Below, piece by piece: positions 21,796 through 37,200 of a stretch of DNA of 64,000 nt. Each line of letters starts with the position of its first letter. Position 1 is the stretch's first letter. Made by a program: the position numbers and the translations under genes. Where the stretch lies: positions 119,171,768 through 119,235,767 of the forward strand of contig OV884014.1 of assembly GCA_930367205.1 (NCBI GenBank). Direction: 5' to 3'. Under the pieces are notes generated by a model that saw only the letters and a list, made by a program, of their open reading frames with translations, was not told the origin of the DNA and ran no database searches. Source of the DNA: Acanthosoma haemorrhoidale. Lineage: Eukaryota > Arthropoda > Insecta > Hemiptera > Acanthosomatidae.

Positions 21796-22608
21796 TAACA
21801 TAATAGGGCAGGAATTATTGTACCAGCTATGAAATACGCATTTTTGTAAAATTCTACTTTTTGACGATATTTTTCTTGTTTTGGTATGAGGAAATCATAA
21901 TTGTTCAGGAGCTAACGTACCAGCTATAAAATACTCTTATATGTAAAAATTTACCTTTTTGATGACATTTTCCTTGTTTTGGTATCAGGAGAACATAATG
22001 GGGCAGGAGCTGACGTACTAGCTATGAAATACGCATTTTTTAAAAATTCGACTTTTTGACGATATTTTCCTGGTTTTCGTATCAGGAGAACATAATAGGG
22101 CAGGAGCTAACGTACCAGCTATGAAATACGCAATTTTTGTAAAAATTTGAGTTTTCGACGATATTTTCCTTGTTTTGGTATCAGGAGAACATAATGGGGC
22201 AGGAGCTAACGTACTAGCTATGAAATACGCATTTTCGAAAAATTCGACTTTTTGACGATATTTTTCTTGATTTCGTATCAGGAGAACATAAAAGAGCAGG
22301 AGCTAACGTACCAGCTATGAAATACGCATTTTTGTAAAAATTTGACTTTTGGACGATATTTTCTTTGTTTCAGTATCAGGAGAACATAATGGGACAGGAG
22401 CTAACGTACTAGCTCTAAATACGCATTTTTGTAAAAATTCGACTTTTTGACGACATTTTTCTTGTTTTGGTATCAGGAGAACATAATGGGGCAGGTGCTA
22501 ACGTACAAGCTATGAAATACGCATTTTTGTAAAAATTCAACTTTTTTAAAATGTTTTCTTTGTTTTGGTATCAGGAGAACATAAAGGGGGAAGAGCTAAC
22601 GTACAAGG
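21796..22608 (+). repeat. Satellite B block B4
   Basis: About 8 monomers, a contracted B block. It keeps both conserved ends: start AATTATTGTACCAGC and GGTATGAGGAAATC, end ATGGGGCAGGTGC and the AAAATGTTTTCTTTG monomer. Most of the interior series seen in B1 is missing. Its monomer order is shared with B5. No gene. Confidence 0.95.
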
Positions 22609-24347
22609 TCATACGATCGTATGATCAAAGTTACGAGTGAATATGACATCAAATGATGTCAAATATGATAGTGTGCCGTATCATTTGCACTTATTGTATC
22701 ACGTGATACAATCGTATGATTGAAGTTACAGTGAATATACTATTAAATAATGTCGATTATGACAGTGTACTGTATCATTGGCACTTATTGTATCACGTGA
22801 TACGATCGTATGATTGAAGTCTTGAATGAATATAACATCAAATGATGTTTATTATGATAGCGCACCATATCATTAGCACTTATTGTATAATGTGATGTGA
22901 TCGTATGATAAAAGTTACAAGTGAATATAAAATCAAATAATGTCGATTATAATAGTATAGCACATCATTGGCACTCATTATATCACGTGATACGATCGTA
23001 TGATTAAGGTTACGAGTGAATAAACTATTAAATGATGTCGAATATGATAGTGTACCGCATCATTGGCACTCATTGTTTCACATGATACGATCGTATGATT
23101 AAAGTTACAGGTGAATATAACATCAAATGATGTCGATTATGATAGTGTACCGCATCATTGGCAATCATTATATCACGTGATACGATCGTTTGATGAAAGT
23201 TACGAGTGAATATAACATCAAATGATGTCGAATAGGATTGTATAATGTATCATTAGCACTCATTGTTTCACGTGATACGATCGTATGATTAAAGTTACGA
23301 TTGGAGATACTAATAAATGATGTTGAATATAATAGTGCACCATATCATTAGCACTTATTGTATCATGTGATGCGATCGTATGATTAAAGTTACAAGTGAA
23401 TATAACATCAAATGATGTCGATTATAATAGTGTACTGTACCATTGGCACTCATAGTATCACGTGATACGATCGTATGATTGAAGTCAAGAGTGAATATAA
23501 TATCAAATGATGTCAATTATGATAGTGTTCCGTATCATAAGCACTCATTGTATCACGTGATACGATCGAATGATGAAAGTTACAAGTAAATATACTATTA
23601 AATGATGTCATTTTATGCCAGTGTACCGTACCATTGGCACTCATAGTATCACGTGATACGATCGTATGATTGAAGTCACGAGTGAATATATCATCAAATG
23701 ATGTTGAATATGATTGTATAATGTGTCATTGGCACACATTGTATCACGTGATACGATCGTATGATTAAAGTTACGAGTGAATACAACATCAAATGATGTC
23801 GAATAGGATTGTATAATGTATCATTAGCACTCATTGTTTCACGTGATACGATCGTATGATTAAAGTTACGATTAGAGATACTAATAAATGATGTTGAATT
23901 TAATAGTGCACCATATCATTAGCACTTATTGTATCATGTGATGCGATCGTATGATTAAAGTTACAAGTGAATATAACATCAAATGATGTCGATTATAATA
24001 GTGTACCGCATCATTGGCACTCATTATATCACGTGATACTATCGTATGATTGAAGTCACGAGTGAATATAACATCAAATAATGCTAAATATGATTGTATA
24101 GTGTAGCATTGACACTCATTGTATCACGAGATACAATCGTATGATTGAAGTCACGAGTGAATATAACATAAATGATGTCGAATATGATAATGTACCGTAT
24201 CATGAGCACTCATTGTATCACGTGATACGATCGTATGATGAAAGTTACGAGTGAATATAACATCAAATGATGTCGATTATGATAGTGTACCACATCATTG
24301 GCACTAATTGTATCACGTGATACGATCGTATGATCAAAGCTACGAGT
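22609..24347 (+). repeat. Satellite A block A5
   Basis: About 18 monomers. It starts with the 16-bp edge palindrome and the TCATTTGCAC monomer. Near 22846 it has the variant GATGTTTATTATGATAGCG, also seen in A7, A8 and A9, which places it in the same lineage. One monomer near 24165 has lost two bases (AACATAAATGATG). No gene. Confidence 0.95.
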
Positions 24348-25156
24348 TAACATAATAGGGCAGGAATTATTGTACCAGCTATGAAATACGCATTTTTGTA
24401 AAATTCTACTTTTTGACGATATTTTTCTTGTTTTGGTATGAGGAAATCATAATTGTTCAGGAGCTAACGTACCAGCTATAAAATACTCTTATATGTAAAA
24501 ATTTACCTTTTTGATGACATTTTCCTTGTTTTGGTATCAGGAGAACATAATGGGGCAGGAGCTGACGTACTAGCTATGAAATACGCATTTTTTAAAAATT
24601 CGACTTTTTGACGATATTTTCCTGGTTTTCGTATCAGGAGAACATAATAGGGCAGGAGCTAACGTACCAGCTATGAAATACGCAATTTTTGTAAAAATTT
24701 GAGTTTTCGACGATATTTTCCTTGTTTTGGTATCAGGAGAACATAATGGGGCAGGAGCTAACTAGCTATGAAATACGCATTTTCGAAAAATTCGACTTTT
24801 TGACGATATTTTTCTTGATTTCGTATCAGGAGAACATAAAAGAGCAGGAGCTAACGTACCAGCTATGAAATACGCATTTTTGTAAAAATTTGACTTTTGG
24901 ACGATATTTTCTTTGTTTCGGTATCAGGAGAACATAATGGGACAGGAGCTAACGTACTAGCTCTAAATACGCATTTTTGTAAAAATTCGACTTTTTGACG
25001 ACATTTTTCTTGTTTTGGTATCAGGAGAATATAATGGGGCAGGTGCTAACGTACAAGCTATGAAATACGCATTTTTGTAAAAATTCAACTTTTTTAAAAT
25101 GTTTTCTTTGTTTTGGTATCAGGAGAACATAAAGGGGGAAGAGCTAACGTACAAGG
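24348..25156 (+). repeat. Satellite B block B5
   Basis: Near-copy of B4. A private 4-base deletion near 24759 turns CTAACGTACTAGC into CTAACTAGC, and near 25027 GAACATAA reads GAATATAA. No gene. Confidence 0.95.
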
Positions 25157-26325
25157 TCATACGATCGTATGATCAAAGTTACGAGTGAATATGACATCAA
25201 ATGATGTCAAATATGATAGTGTGCCGTATCATTTGCACTTATTGTATCACGTGATACAATCGTATGATTGAAGTTACAGTGAATATACTATTAAATAATG
25301 TCGATTATGACAGTGTACTGTATCATTGGCACTTATTGTATCATGTGATGCGATCGTATGATTAAAGTTACAAGTGAATATAACATCAAATGATGTCGAT
25401 TATAATAGTGTACCGCATCATTGGCACTCATTATATCACGTGATGCTATCGTATGATTGAAGTCACGAGTGAATATAACATCAAATAATGCTAAATATGA
25501 TTGTATAATGTGTCATTGGCACACATTGTATCACGTGTTACTATCGTATGATTGAAGTCACGAGTGAATATTACATCAAATAATGCTAAATATGATTGTA
25601 TATTGTAGCATTGACACTCATTGTATCACGAGATACGATCGTATGATTAAAGTCACGAGTGAATATAACATCAAATGATGTTGAATATGATTGTATAATG
25701 TATCATTAGCACTCATTGTTTCACGTGATACGATCGTATGATTAAAGTTACGAGTGAATATACTATAAAATGATGTCGATTATGATAGTGAACCACATCA
25801 TTGGCACTCATTATATCACGTGATACGATCGTATAATGAAAGTTACGAGTAAATATAACATCAAATGATGTCGATTATAATAGTGTACCGCATCATTGGC
25901 ACTCATTATATCACGTGATACTATCGTATGATTGAAGTCACGAGTGAATATAACATCAAATAATGCTAAATATGATTGTATAATGTGTCATTGGCACACA
26001 TTGTATCACGTGATACGATCGTATGATTAAAGTTACGAGTGAATGCAACATCAAATGATGTCGATTATGATAGTGTACCGCATCATTGGCACTCATTATA
26101 TCACGTGATACGATCGTATGATGAAAGTTACGAGTGAATATAACATCAAATGATGTCGAATAGGATTGTATAATGTATCATTAGCACTCATTGTTTCACG
26201 TGATACGATCGTATGATTAAAGTTACGAGTGAATATACTATTAAATGATGTCGAATATGATAATGTACCGTATCATGAGCACTCATTGTATCACGTGATA
26301 CGATCGTATGATCAAAGCTACGAGT
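25157..26325 (+). repeat. Satellite A block A6
   Basis: About 12 monomers, a shortened A block with the standard first monomers, then a different interior order from A7 and A8. It includes monomers with CACGTGTTACTATCG near 25533. No gene. Confidence 0.95.
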
Positions 26326-27040
26326 TAACATAATAGGGCAGGAATTATTGTACCAGCTATGAATTATGCATTTTTGTAAAATTCTACTTTTTGACGATAT
26401 TTTTCTTGTTTTGGTATGAGGAAATCATAATTGTTCAGGAGGTAACGTACCAGCTATAAAATACTCTTATATGTAAAAATTTAACTTTTTGATGACATTT
26501 TCCTTGTTTTGGTATCAGGAGAACATAATAAGGCAGGAGCTAACGTACTAGCTGAGAAATACGCATTTTTGTGAAAATTTGAGTTTTCGACGATATTTTC
26601 CTTGTTTTGGTATCAGGAGAACATAATGGGGCAGGAGCTAACGTACTAACTATGAAATACGCATTTTCGAAAAATTCGACTTTTTGACGATATTTTCCTT
26701 GATTTCGTATCAGGAGAACATAAAAGAGCAGGAGCTAACGTTCCAGCTATGAAATACCCATTTTTTAAAAATTCGACTTTATGACGATATTTTCCTTGTT
26801 TTCGGTATCAGGAGAACATAATGGGACAGGAGCTAACGTACTAGCTCTAAATACGCATTTTTGTAAAAATTCGACTTTTTGACGACATTTTTCTTGTTTT
26901 GGTATCAGGAGAACATAATGGGGCAGGTGCTAACGTACAAGCTATGAAATACGCATTTTTGTAAAAATTCAACTTTTTTAAAATGTTTTCTTTGTTTTGG
27001 TATCAGGAGAACATAAAGGGGGAAGAGCTAACGTACAAGG
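26326..27040 (+). repeat. Satellite B block B6
   Basis: 715 bp, about 7 monomers. B6, B7 and B8 have equal length and the same order, including a GTTTTCGGTATC variant and the start GAATTATGC. The private base GGAGGTAACG near 26440 distinguishes it. No gene. Confidence 0.95.
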
Positions 27041-28305
27041 TCATACGATCGTATGATCAAAGTTACGAGTGAATATGACATCAAATGATGTCAAATATGA
27101 TAGTGTGCCGTATCATTTGCACTTATTGTATCACGTGATACGATCGTATGATTGAAGTCATGAATGAATATAACATCAAATGATGTTTATTATGATAGCG
27201 CACCATATCATTAGCACTTATTGTATAATGTGATGTGATCGTATGATAAAAGTTACAAGTGAATATAAAATCAAATAATGTCGATTATAATAGTATAGCA
27301 CATCATTGGCACTCATTATATCACGTGATACGATCGTATGATTAAGGTTACGAGTGAATAAACTATTAAATGATGTCGAATATGATAGTGTACCGCATCA
27401 TTGGCACTCATTGTTTCACATGATACGATCGTATGATTAAAGTTACAGGTGAATATAACATCAAATGATGTCGATTATGATAGTGTACCGCATCATTGGC
27501 AATCATTATATCACGTGATACGATCGTTTGATGAAAGTTACGAGTGAATATAACATCAAATGATGTCGAATAGGACTGTATAATGTATCATTAGCACTCA
27601 TTGTTTCACGTGATACGATCGTATGATTAAAGTTACGATTGGAGATACTAATAAATGATGTTGAATATAATAGTGCACCATATCATTAGCACTTATTGTA
27701 TCATGTGATGCGATCGTATGATTAAAGTTACAAGTGAATATAACATCAAATGATGTCTATTATAATAGTGCACCATATCATTAGCACTTATTGTATCATG
27801 TGATGCGATCGTATGATTAAAGTTACAAGTGAATATAACATCAAATGATGTCGATTATAATAGTGTACCGCATCATTGGCACTCATTATATCACGTGATA
27901 CTATCGTATGATTGAAGTCACGAGTGAATATAACATCAAATAATGCTAAATATGATTGTATAGTGTAGCATTGACGCTCATTGTATCACGAGATACGATC
28001 GTATGATTGAAGTCACGAGTGAATATAACATCAAATAATGCTAAATATGATTGTATCGTGTAGCATTGACACTCATAGTATCACGAGATACGATCGTATG
28101 ATTAAAGTCACGAGTGAATATAACATCAAATGATGTTGAATATGATTGTATAATGTATCATTAGCACTCATTGTTTCACGTGATACGATCGTATGATTAA
28201 AGTTACGAGTGAATATACTATTAAATGATGTCGATTATGATAGTGTACCGCATCATTGGCACTAATTGTATCACGTGATACGATCGTATGATCAAAGCTA
28301 CGAGT
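27041..28305 (+). repeat. Satellite A block A7
   Basis: About 13 monomers. B6 plus A7 is a 1980-bp unit (20 or 21 monomers), and the next A block starts exactly 1980 bp later. Compared with A8 it lacks one early monomer after TCATTTGCAC. No gene. Confidence 0.95.
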
Positions 28306-29020
28306 TAACATAATAGGGCAGGAATTATTGTACCAGCTATGAATTATGCATTTTTGTAAAATTCTACTTTTTGACGATATTTTTCTTGTTTTGGTATGAG
28401 GAAATCATAATTGTTCAGGAGCTAACGTACCAGCTATAAAATACTCTTATATGTAAAAATTTAACTTTTTGATGACATTTTCCTTGTTTTGGTATCAGGA
28501 GAACATAATAAGGCAGGAGCTAACGTACTAGCTGAGAAATACGCATTTTTGTAAAAATTTGAGTTTTCGACGATATTTTCCTTGTTTTGGTATCAGGAGA
28601 ACATAATGGGGCAGGAGCTAACGTACTAACTATGAAATACGCATTTTCGAAAAATTCGACTTTTTGACGATATTTTCCTTGATTTCGTATCAGGAGAACA
28701 TAAAAGAGCAGGAGCTAACGTTCCAGCTATGAAATACCCATTTTTTAAAAATTCGACTTTATGACGATATTTTCCTTGTTTTCGGTATCAGGAGAACATA
28801 ATGGGACAGGAGCTAACGTACTAGCTCTAAATACGCATTTTTGTAAAAATTCGACTTTTTGACGACATTTTTCTTGTTTTGGTATCAGGAGAACATAATG
28901 GGGCAGGTGCTAACGTACAAGCTATGAAATACGCATTTTTGTAAAAATTCAACTTTTTTAAAATGTTTTCTTTGTTTTGGTATCAGGAGAACATAAAGGG
29001 GGAAGAGCTAACGTACAAGG
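28306..29020 (+). repeat. Satellite B block B7
   Basis: 715-bp copy of B6 and B8. No gene. Confidence 0.95.
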
Positions 29021-30569
29021 TCATACGATCGTATGATCAAAGTTACGAGTGAATATGACATCAAATGATGTCAAATATGATAGTGTGCCGTATCATTTGC
29101 ACTTATTGTATCACGTGATACAATCGTATGATTGAAGTTACAGTGAATATACTATTAAATAATGTCGATTATGACAGTGTACTGTATCATTGGCACTTAT
29201 TGTATCACGTGATACGATCGTATGATTGAAGTCATGAATGAATATAACATCAAATGATGTTTATTATGATAGCGCACCATATCATTAGCACTTATTGTAT
29301 AATGTGATGTGATCGTATGATAAAAGTTACAAGTGAATATAAAATCAAATAATGTCGATTATAATAGTATAGCACATCATTGGCACTCATTATATCACGT
29401 GATACGATCGTATGATTAAGGTTACGAGTGAATAAACTATTAAATGATGTCGAATATGATAGTGTACCGCATCATTGGTTCTCATTGTTTCACATGATAC
29501 GATCGTATGATTAAAGTTACAGGTGAATATAACATCAAATGATGTCGATTATGATAGTGTACCGCATCATTGGCAATCATTATATCACGTGATACGATCG
29601 TTTGATGAAAGTTACGAGTGAATATAACATCAAATGATGTCGAATAGGATTGTATAATGTATCATTAGCACTCATTGTTTCACGTGATACGATCGTATGA
29701 TTAAAGTTACGATTGGAGATACTAATAAATGATGTTGAATATAATAGTGCACCATATCATTAGCACTTATTGTATCATGTGATGCGATCGTATGATTAAA
29801 GTTACAAGTGAATATAACATCAAATGATGTCGATTATAATAGTGTACCGCATCATTGGCACTCATTATATCACGTGTTACTATCGTATGATTGAAGTCAC
29901 GAGTGAATATTACATCAAATAATGCTAAATATGATTGTATATTGTAGCATTGACACTCATTGTATCACGAGATACGATCGTATGATTAAAGTCACGAGTG
30001 AATATAACATCAAATGATGTTGAATATGATTGTATAATGTATCATTAGCACTCATTGTTTCACGTGATACGATCGTATGATTAAAGTTACGAGTGAATAT
30101 ACTATAAAATGATGTCGATTATGATAGTGTACCACATCATTGGCACTCATTATATCACGTGATACGATCGTATAATGAAAGTTACGAGTAAATATAACAT
30201 CAAATGATGTCGATTATAATAGTGTACCGCATCATTGGCACTCATTATATCACGTGATACTATCGTATGATTGAAGTCACGAGTGAATATAACATCAAAT
30301 AATGCTAAATATGATTGTATAGTGTAGCATTGACACTCATAGTATCACGAGATACGATCGTATGATTAAAGTCACGAGTGAATATAACATCAAATGATGT
30401 TGAATATGATTGTATAATGTATCATTAGCACTCATTGTTTCACGTGATACGATCGTATGATTAAAGTTACGAGTGAATATACTATTAAATGATGTCGATT
30501 ATGATAGTGTACCGCATCATTGGCACTAATTGTATCACGTGATACGATCGTATGATCAAAGCTACGAGT
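29021..30569 (+). repeat. Satellite A block A8
   Basis: About 16 monomers, 284 bp (three monomers) longer than A7. It has a private variant TTGGTTCTCATTG near 29476. Its last about 500 bp match the ends of A1, A2 and A7. No gene. Confidence 0.95.
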
Positions 30570-31284
30570 TAACATAATAGGGCAGGAATTATTGTACCAG
30601 CTATGAATTATGCATTTTTGTAAAATTCTACTTTTTGACGATATTTTTCTTGTTTTGGTATGAGGAAATCATAATTGTTCAGGAGCTAACGTACCAGCTA
30701 TAAAATACTCTTATATGTAAAAATTTAACTTTTTGATGACATTTTCCTTGTTTTGGTATCAGGAGAACATAATAAGGCAGGAGCTAACGTACTAGCTGAG
30801 AAATACGCATTTTTGTAAAAATTTGAATTTTAGACGATATTTTCCTTGTTTTGGTATCAGGAGAACATAATGGGGCAGGAGCTAACGTACTAACTATGAA
30901 ATACGCATTTTCGAAAAATTCGACTTTTTGACGATATTTTCCTTGATTTCGTATCAGGAGAACATAAAAGAGCAGGAGCTAACGTTCCAGCTATGAAATA
31001 CCCATTTTTTAAAAATTCGACTTTATGACGATATTTTCCTTGTTTTCGGTATCAGGAGAACATAATGGGACAGGAGCTAACGTACTAGCTCTAAATACGC
31101 ATTTTTGTAAAAATTCGACTTTTTGACGACATTTTTCTTGTTTTGGTATCAGGAGAACATAATGGGGCAGGTGCTAACGTACAAGCTATGAAATACGCAT
31201 TTTTGTAAAAATTCAACTTTTTTAAAATGTTTTCTTTGTTTTGGTATCAGGAGAACATAAAGGGGGAAGAGCTAACGTACAAGG
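30570..31284 (+). repeat. Satellite B block B8
   Basis: 715-bp copy of B6 and B7 with a private TTTGAATTTTAGACG near 30824. No gene. Confidence 0.95.
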
Positions 31285-34200
31285 TCATACGATCGTATGA
31301 TCAAAGTTACGAGTGAATATGACATCAAATGATGTCAAATATGATAGTGTGCCGTATCATTTGCACTTATTGTATCACGTGATACAATCGTATGATTGAA
31401 GTTACAGTGAATATACTATTAAATAATGTCGATTATGACAGTGTACTGTATCATTGGCACTTATTGTATCACGTGATACGATCGTATGATTGAAGTCATG
31501 AATGAATATAACATCAAATGATGTTTATTATGATAGCGCACCATATCATTAGCACTTATTGTATAATGTGATGTGATCGTATGATAAAAGTTACAAGTGA
31601 ATATAAAATCAAATAATGTCGATTATAATAGTATAGCACATCATTGGCACTCATTATATCACGTGATACGATCGTATGATTAAGGTTACGAGTGAATAAA
31701 CTATTAAATGATGTCGAATATGATAGTGTACCGCATCATTGGCACTCATTGTTTCACATGATACGATCGTATGATTAAAGTTACAGGTGAATATAACATC
31801 AAATGATGTCGATTATGATAGTGTACCGCATCATTGGCAATCATTATATCACGTGATACGATCGTTTGATGAAAGTCACGAGTGAATATAACATCAAATA
31901 ATGCTAAATATGATTGTATAGTGTAGCATTGACACTCATTGTATCACGAGATTCGATCGTATGATTAAAGTCACGAGTGAATATACTATAAAATGATGTT
32001 GAATATAATAGTGCACCATATCATTAGCACTTATTGTATCATGTGATGCGATCGTATGATTAAAGTTACAAGTGAATATACTATAAAATGATGTCGATTA
32101 TAATAGTGTACCGCATCATTGGCACTCATTATATCACGTGATACTATCGTATGATTGAAGTCACGAGTGAATATAACATCAAATGATGCTAAATATGATT
32201 GTATATTGTATCATTAGCACTCATTGTTTCACGTGATACGATCGTATGATTAAAGTTACGAGTAAATACAACATCAAATGATGTCGAATATGATAATGTA
32301 CCGTATCATTAGCACTCATATTATCACGTGATACGATCGTATGATGAAAGTTACGAGTGAATATAACATCAAATGATGTTGAATATGATTGTATAATGTA
32401 TCATTAGCACTCATTGTTTCACGTGATACGATCGTATGATTAAAGTTACGAGTAAATATAACATCAAATGATGTCGAATATGATAATGTACCGTATCATT
32501 AGCACTCATTGCATCACGTGATACGATCGTATGATGAAAGTTACGAGTGAATATAACATCAAATGATGTCGATTATGATAGTGTACCTTATCATTGGCAC
32601 TCATTATATCACGTGATACGATCGTATAATGAAAGTTACGAGTAAATATACTATTAAATAATGTCGATTATGATAGTGTACCGCATCATTGGCACTCATT
32701 ATATCACGTGATACGATCGTATGATTGAAGTCACGAGTGAATATAACATCAAATGATGTCAATTATGATAGTGTTCCGTATCATAAGCACTCATTGTATC
32801 ACGTGATACGATCGTATGATGAAAGTTACAAGTAAATATACTATTAAATGATGTCGATTATGACAGTGTACCGTACCATTGGCACTCATAGTATCACGTG
32901 ATACGATCGTATGATTGAAGTCACGAATGAATATAACATCAAATGATGTCGATTATGATAGTGTACCGCATCATTAGCACACATTGTATCACGTGGTACG
33001 ATCGTATGATTAAAGTTACGAGTGAAGATAACATCAAATGATGTCGATTATAATAGTGTACCGTACCATTGGCACTCATAGTATCACGTGATACGATCGT
33101 ATGATTGAAGTCACGAGTGAATATATCATCAAATGATGTTGAATATGATTGTATAGTGTAGCATTGACACTCATTGTATCAAGAGAAACGATCGTATGAT
33201 TAAAGTCACGAGTGAATATAACATCAAATAATGCTTAATATGATTGTATAGTGTAGCATTGACACTCATTGTATCACGAGATACGATCGTATGATTAACG
33301 TCACGAGTGAATATAACATCAAATGATGTTGAATATGATTGTTTAATGTATCATTAGCACTCATTGTTTCACGTGATACGATCGTATGATTAAAGTTACG
33401 ATTGGAGATACTAATAAATGATGTTGAATATAATAGTGCACCATATCATTAGCACTTATTATATCATGTGATGCGATCGTATGATTAAAGTTACGAGTGA
33501 ATACAACATCAAATGATGTCGAATAGGATTGTATAATGTATCATTAGCACTCATTGTTTCACGTGATACGATCGTATGATTAAAGTTACGATTGGAGATA
33601 CTAATAAATGATGTTGAATATAATAGTGCACCATATCATTAGCACTTATTGTATCATGTGATGCGATCGTATGATTGAAGTCACGAGTGAATATAATATC
33701 AAATGATGTCAATTATGATAGTGTTGCGTATCATAGGCACTCATTGTATCACGTGATACGATCGTATGATGAAAGTTACGAGTGAATATAACATCAAATG
33801 ATGTCGAAAAGGATTGTATAATGTATCATTAGCACTTATTGTTTCACGTGATACGATCGTATGATTAAAGTTACGATTAGAGATACTAATAAATGATGTT
33901 GAATTTAATAGTGCACCATATCATTAGCACTTATTGTATCATGTAATGCGATCGTATGATTAAAGTTACAAGTGAATATAATATCAAATGATGTCGATTA
34001 TAATAGTGTACCGCATCATTGGCACTCATTATATCACGTGATACTATCGTATGATTGAAGTCACGAGTGAATATAACATCAAATAATGCTAAATATGATT
34101 GTATAGTGTAGCATTGACACTCATTGTATCACGAGATACAATCGTATGATTGAAGTCACGAGTGAATATAACATCAAATGATGTTGAATATGATTGTATA

Positions 34201-37200
34201 ATGTATCACTAGCACTCATTGTTTCACGTGATACGATCATATGATTAAAGTTACTGGTGAATATAACATCAAATGATGTCGATTATGATAGTGTACCGCA
34301 TCATTGGCACTCATTATATCACGTGATACTATCGTATGATTGAAGTCACGAGTGAATATAACATCTAATGATGCTAAATATGATTGTATAGTGTATCATT
34401 AGCACTTATTGTTTCACGTGATACGATCGTATGATTAAAGTTACGAGTAAATATAACATCAAATGATGTTGAATATGATTGTATAATGTATCATTAGCAC
34501 TCATTGTTTTACGTGATACGATCGTATGATTAAAGTTACAGGTGAATATAACATCAAATGATGTCGATTATGATAGTGTACCGCATCATTGGCACTCATT
34601 ATATCACGTGATACTATCGTATGATTGAAGTCACGAGTGAATATAACATCAAATAATGCTAAATATGATTGTATAGTGTAGCATTGACACTCATTGTATC
34701 ACGAGATACGATCGTATGATTGAAGTGACGAGTGAATATAACATCAAATGATGTTGAATATGATTGTATAATGTATTATTAGCACTCATTGTTTCACGTG
34801 ATACGATCGTATGATTAAAGTTACAGGTGAATATAACATCAAATCATGTCGATTATGATAGTGTACCGCATCATTGGCACTCATTATATCACGTGATACT
34901 ATCGTATGATTGAAGTCACGAGTGAATATAACATCAAATGATGCTAAATATGATTGTATAGTGTATCATTAGCACTCATTGTTTCACGTGATACGATCGT
35001 ATGATTAAAGTTACGAGTAAGTATAACATCAAATGATGTTTAATATGATTGTATAATGTATCATTAGCACTCATTGTTTCACGTGATACGATCGTATGAT
35101 TAAAGTTACAGGTGAATATAACATCAAATGATGTCGATTATGATAGTGTAGCGCATCATTGGCACACATTGTATCACGTGATACGATCGTATGATGAAAG
35201 TTACGAGCGAATATAACATCAAATGATGTCGAATAGGATTGTATAATGTATCATTATCACTTATTGTTTCACGTGATACGATCGTATGATTAAAGTTACG
35301 ATTGGAGATACTAATAAATGATGTTGAATATAATAGTGCACCATATCATTAGCACTTATTGTATCATGTGATGCGATCGTATAATTAAAGTTACAAGTGA
35401 ATATAACATCAAATGATGTCGATTATAATAGTGTACCGCATCATTGGCACTCATTATATCACGTGATACTATCGTATGATTGAAGTCACGAGTGAATATA
35501 ACATCAAATGATGCTAAATATGATTGTATAATGTATCATTAGCACTCATTGTTTCACGTGATACGATCGTATGATTAATGTTACGAGTAAATATAACATC
35601 AAATGATGTCGAATATGATAATGTACCGTATCATTAGCACTCATATTATCACGTGATACGATCGTATAATGAAAGTTACGAGTGAATATAACATAAAATG
35701 ATGTTGAATATGATTGTATAATGTATCATTAGCACTCATTGTTTCACGTGATACGATCGTATGATTAAAGTTACGAGTAAATATAACATCAAATGATGTC
35801 GAATATGATAGTGTACCTTATCATTGGCACTCATTATATCACGTGATACGATCGTATAATGAAAGTTACGAGTAAATATACTATTAAATAATGTCGATTA
35901 TGATAGTGTACCGCATTATTGGCACTCATTATATCACGTGATACGATCGTATGATTGAAGTCACGAGTGAATATAACATCAAATGATGTCAATTATGATA
36001 GTGTTCCGTATCATAAGCACTCATTGTATCACGTGATACGATCGTATGATGAAAGTTACAAGTAAATATACTATTAAATGATGTCGATTATGACAGTGTA
36101 CCGTACCATTGGCACTCATAGTATCACGTGATACGATCGTATGATTGAAGTCACGAATGAATATAACATCAAATGATGTCGATTATGATAGTGTACCACA
36201 TCATTAGCACACATTGTATCACGTGGTACGATCGTATGATTAAAGTTACGAGTGAAGATAACATCAAATGATGTCGATTATAATAGTGTACCATACCATT
36301 GGCACTCATAGTATCACGTGATACGATCGTATGATTGAAGTCAGGGGTGAATATAATATCAAATGATGTGAATTATGATAGTGTTCCGTATCATAAGCAC
36401 TCATTGTATCACGTGATACGATCGTATGATGAAAGTTACAAGTAAATATACTATTAAATGATGTCGATTATGACAGTGTACCGTACCATTGGCACTCATA
36501 GTATCACGTGATACGATCGTATGATTGAAGTCACGAGTGAATATAATATCAAATGATGTCAATTATGATAGTGTACCGCATCATTGGCACTCATTATATC
36601 ACTTGATACGATCGTATGATTGAAGTCACGAGTGAATATATCATCAAATGATGTTGAATATGATTGTATAATGTGTCATTGGCACACATTGTATCACGTG
36701 ATACGATCGTACGATTAAAGTTACGAGTAAATGCAACATCAAATGATGTCGATTATGATAGTGTACCGCATCATTGGCACTCATTATATCACGTGATACG
36801 ATCGTATGATGAAAGTTACGAGTGAATATAACATCAAATGATGTCGAATAGGATTGTATAATGTATCATTAGCACTCATTGTTTCACGTGATACGATCGT
36901 ATGATTAAAGTTACGATTGGAGATACTAATAAATGATGTTGAATATAATAGTGCACCATATCATTAGCACTTATTGTATCATGTGATGCGATCGTATGAT
37001 TGAAGTCACGAGTGAATATAATATCAAATGATGTCAATTATGATAGTGTTGCGTATCATAAGCACTCATTGTATCACGTGATACGATCGTATGATTAAAG
37101 TTACGATTGGAGATACTAATAAATGATGTTGAATATAATAGTGCACCATATCATTAGCACTTATTGTATCATGTGATGCGATCATATGATTAAAGTTACA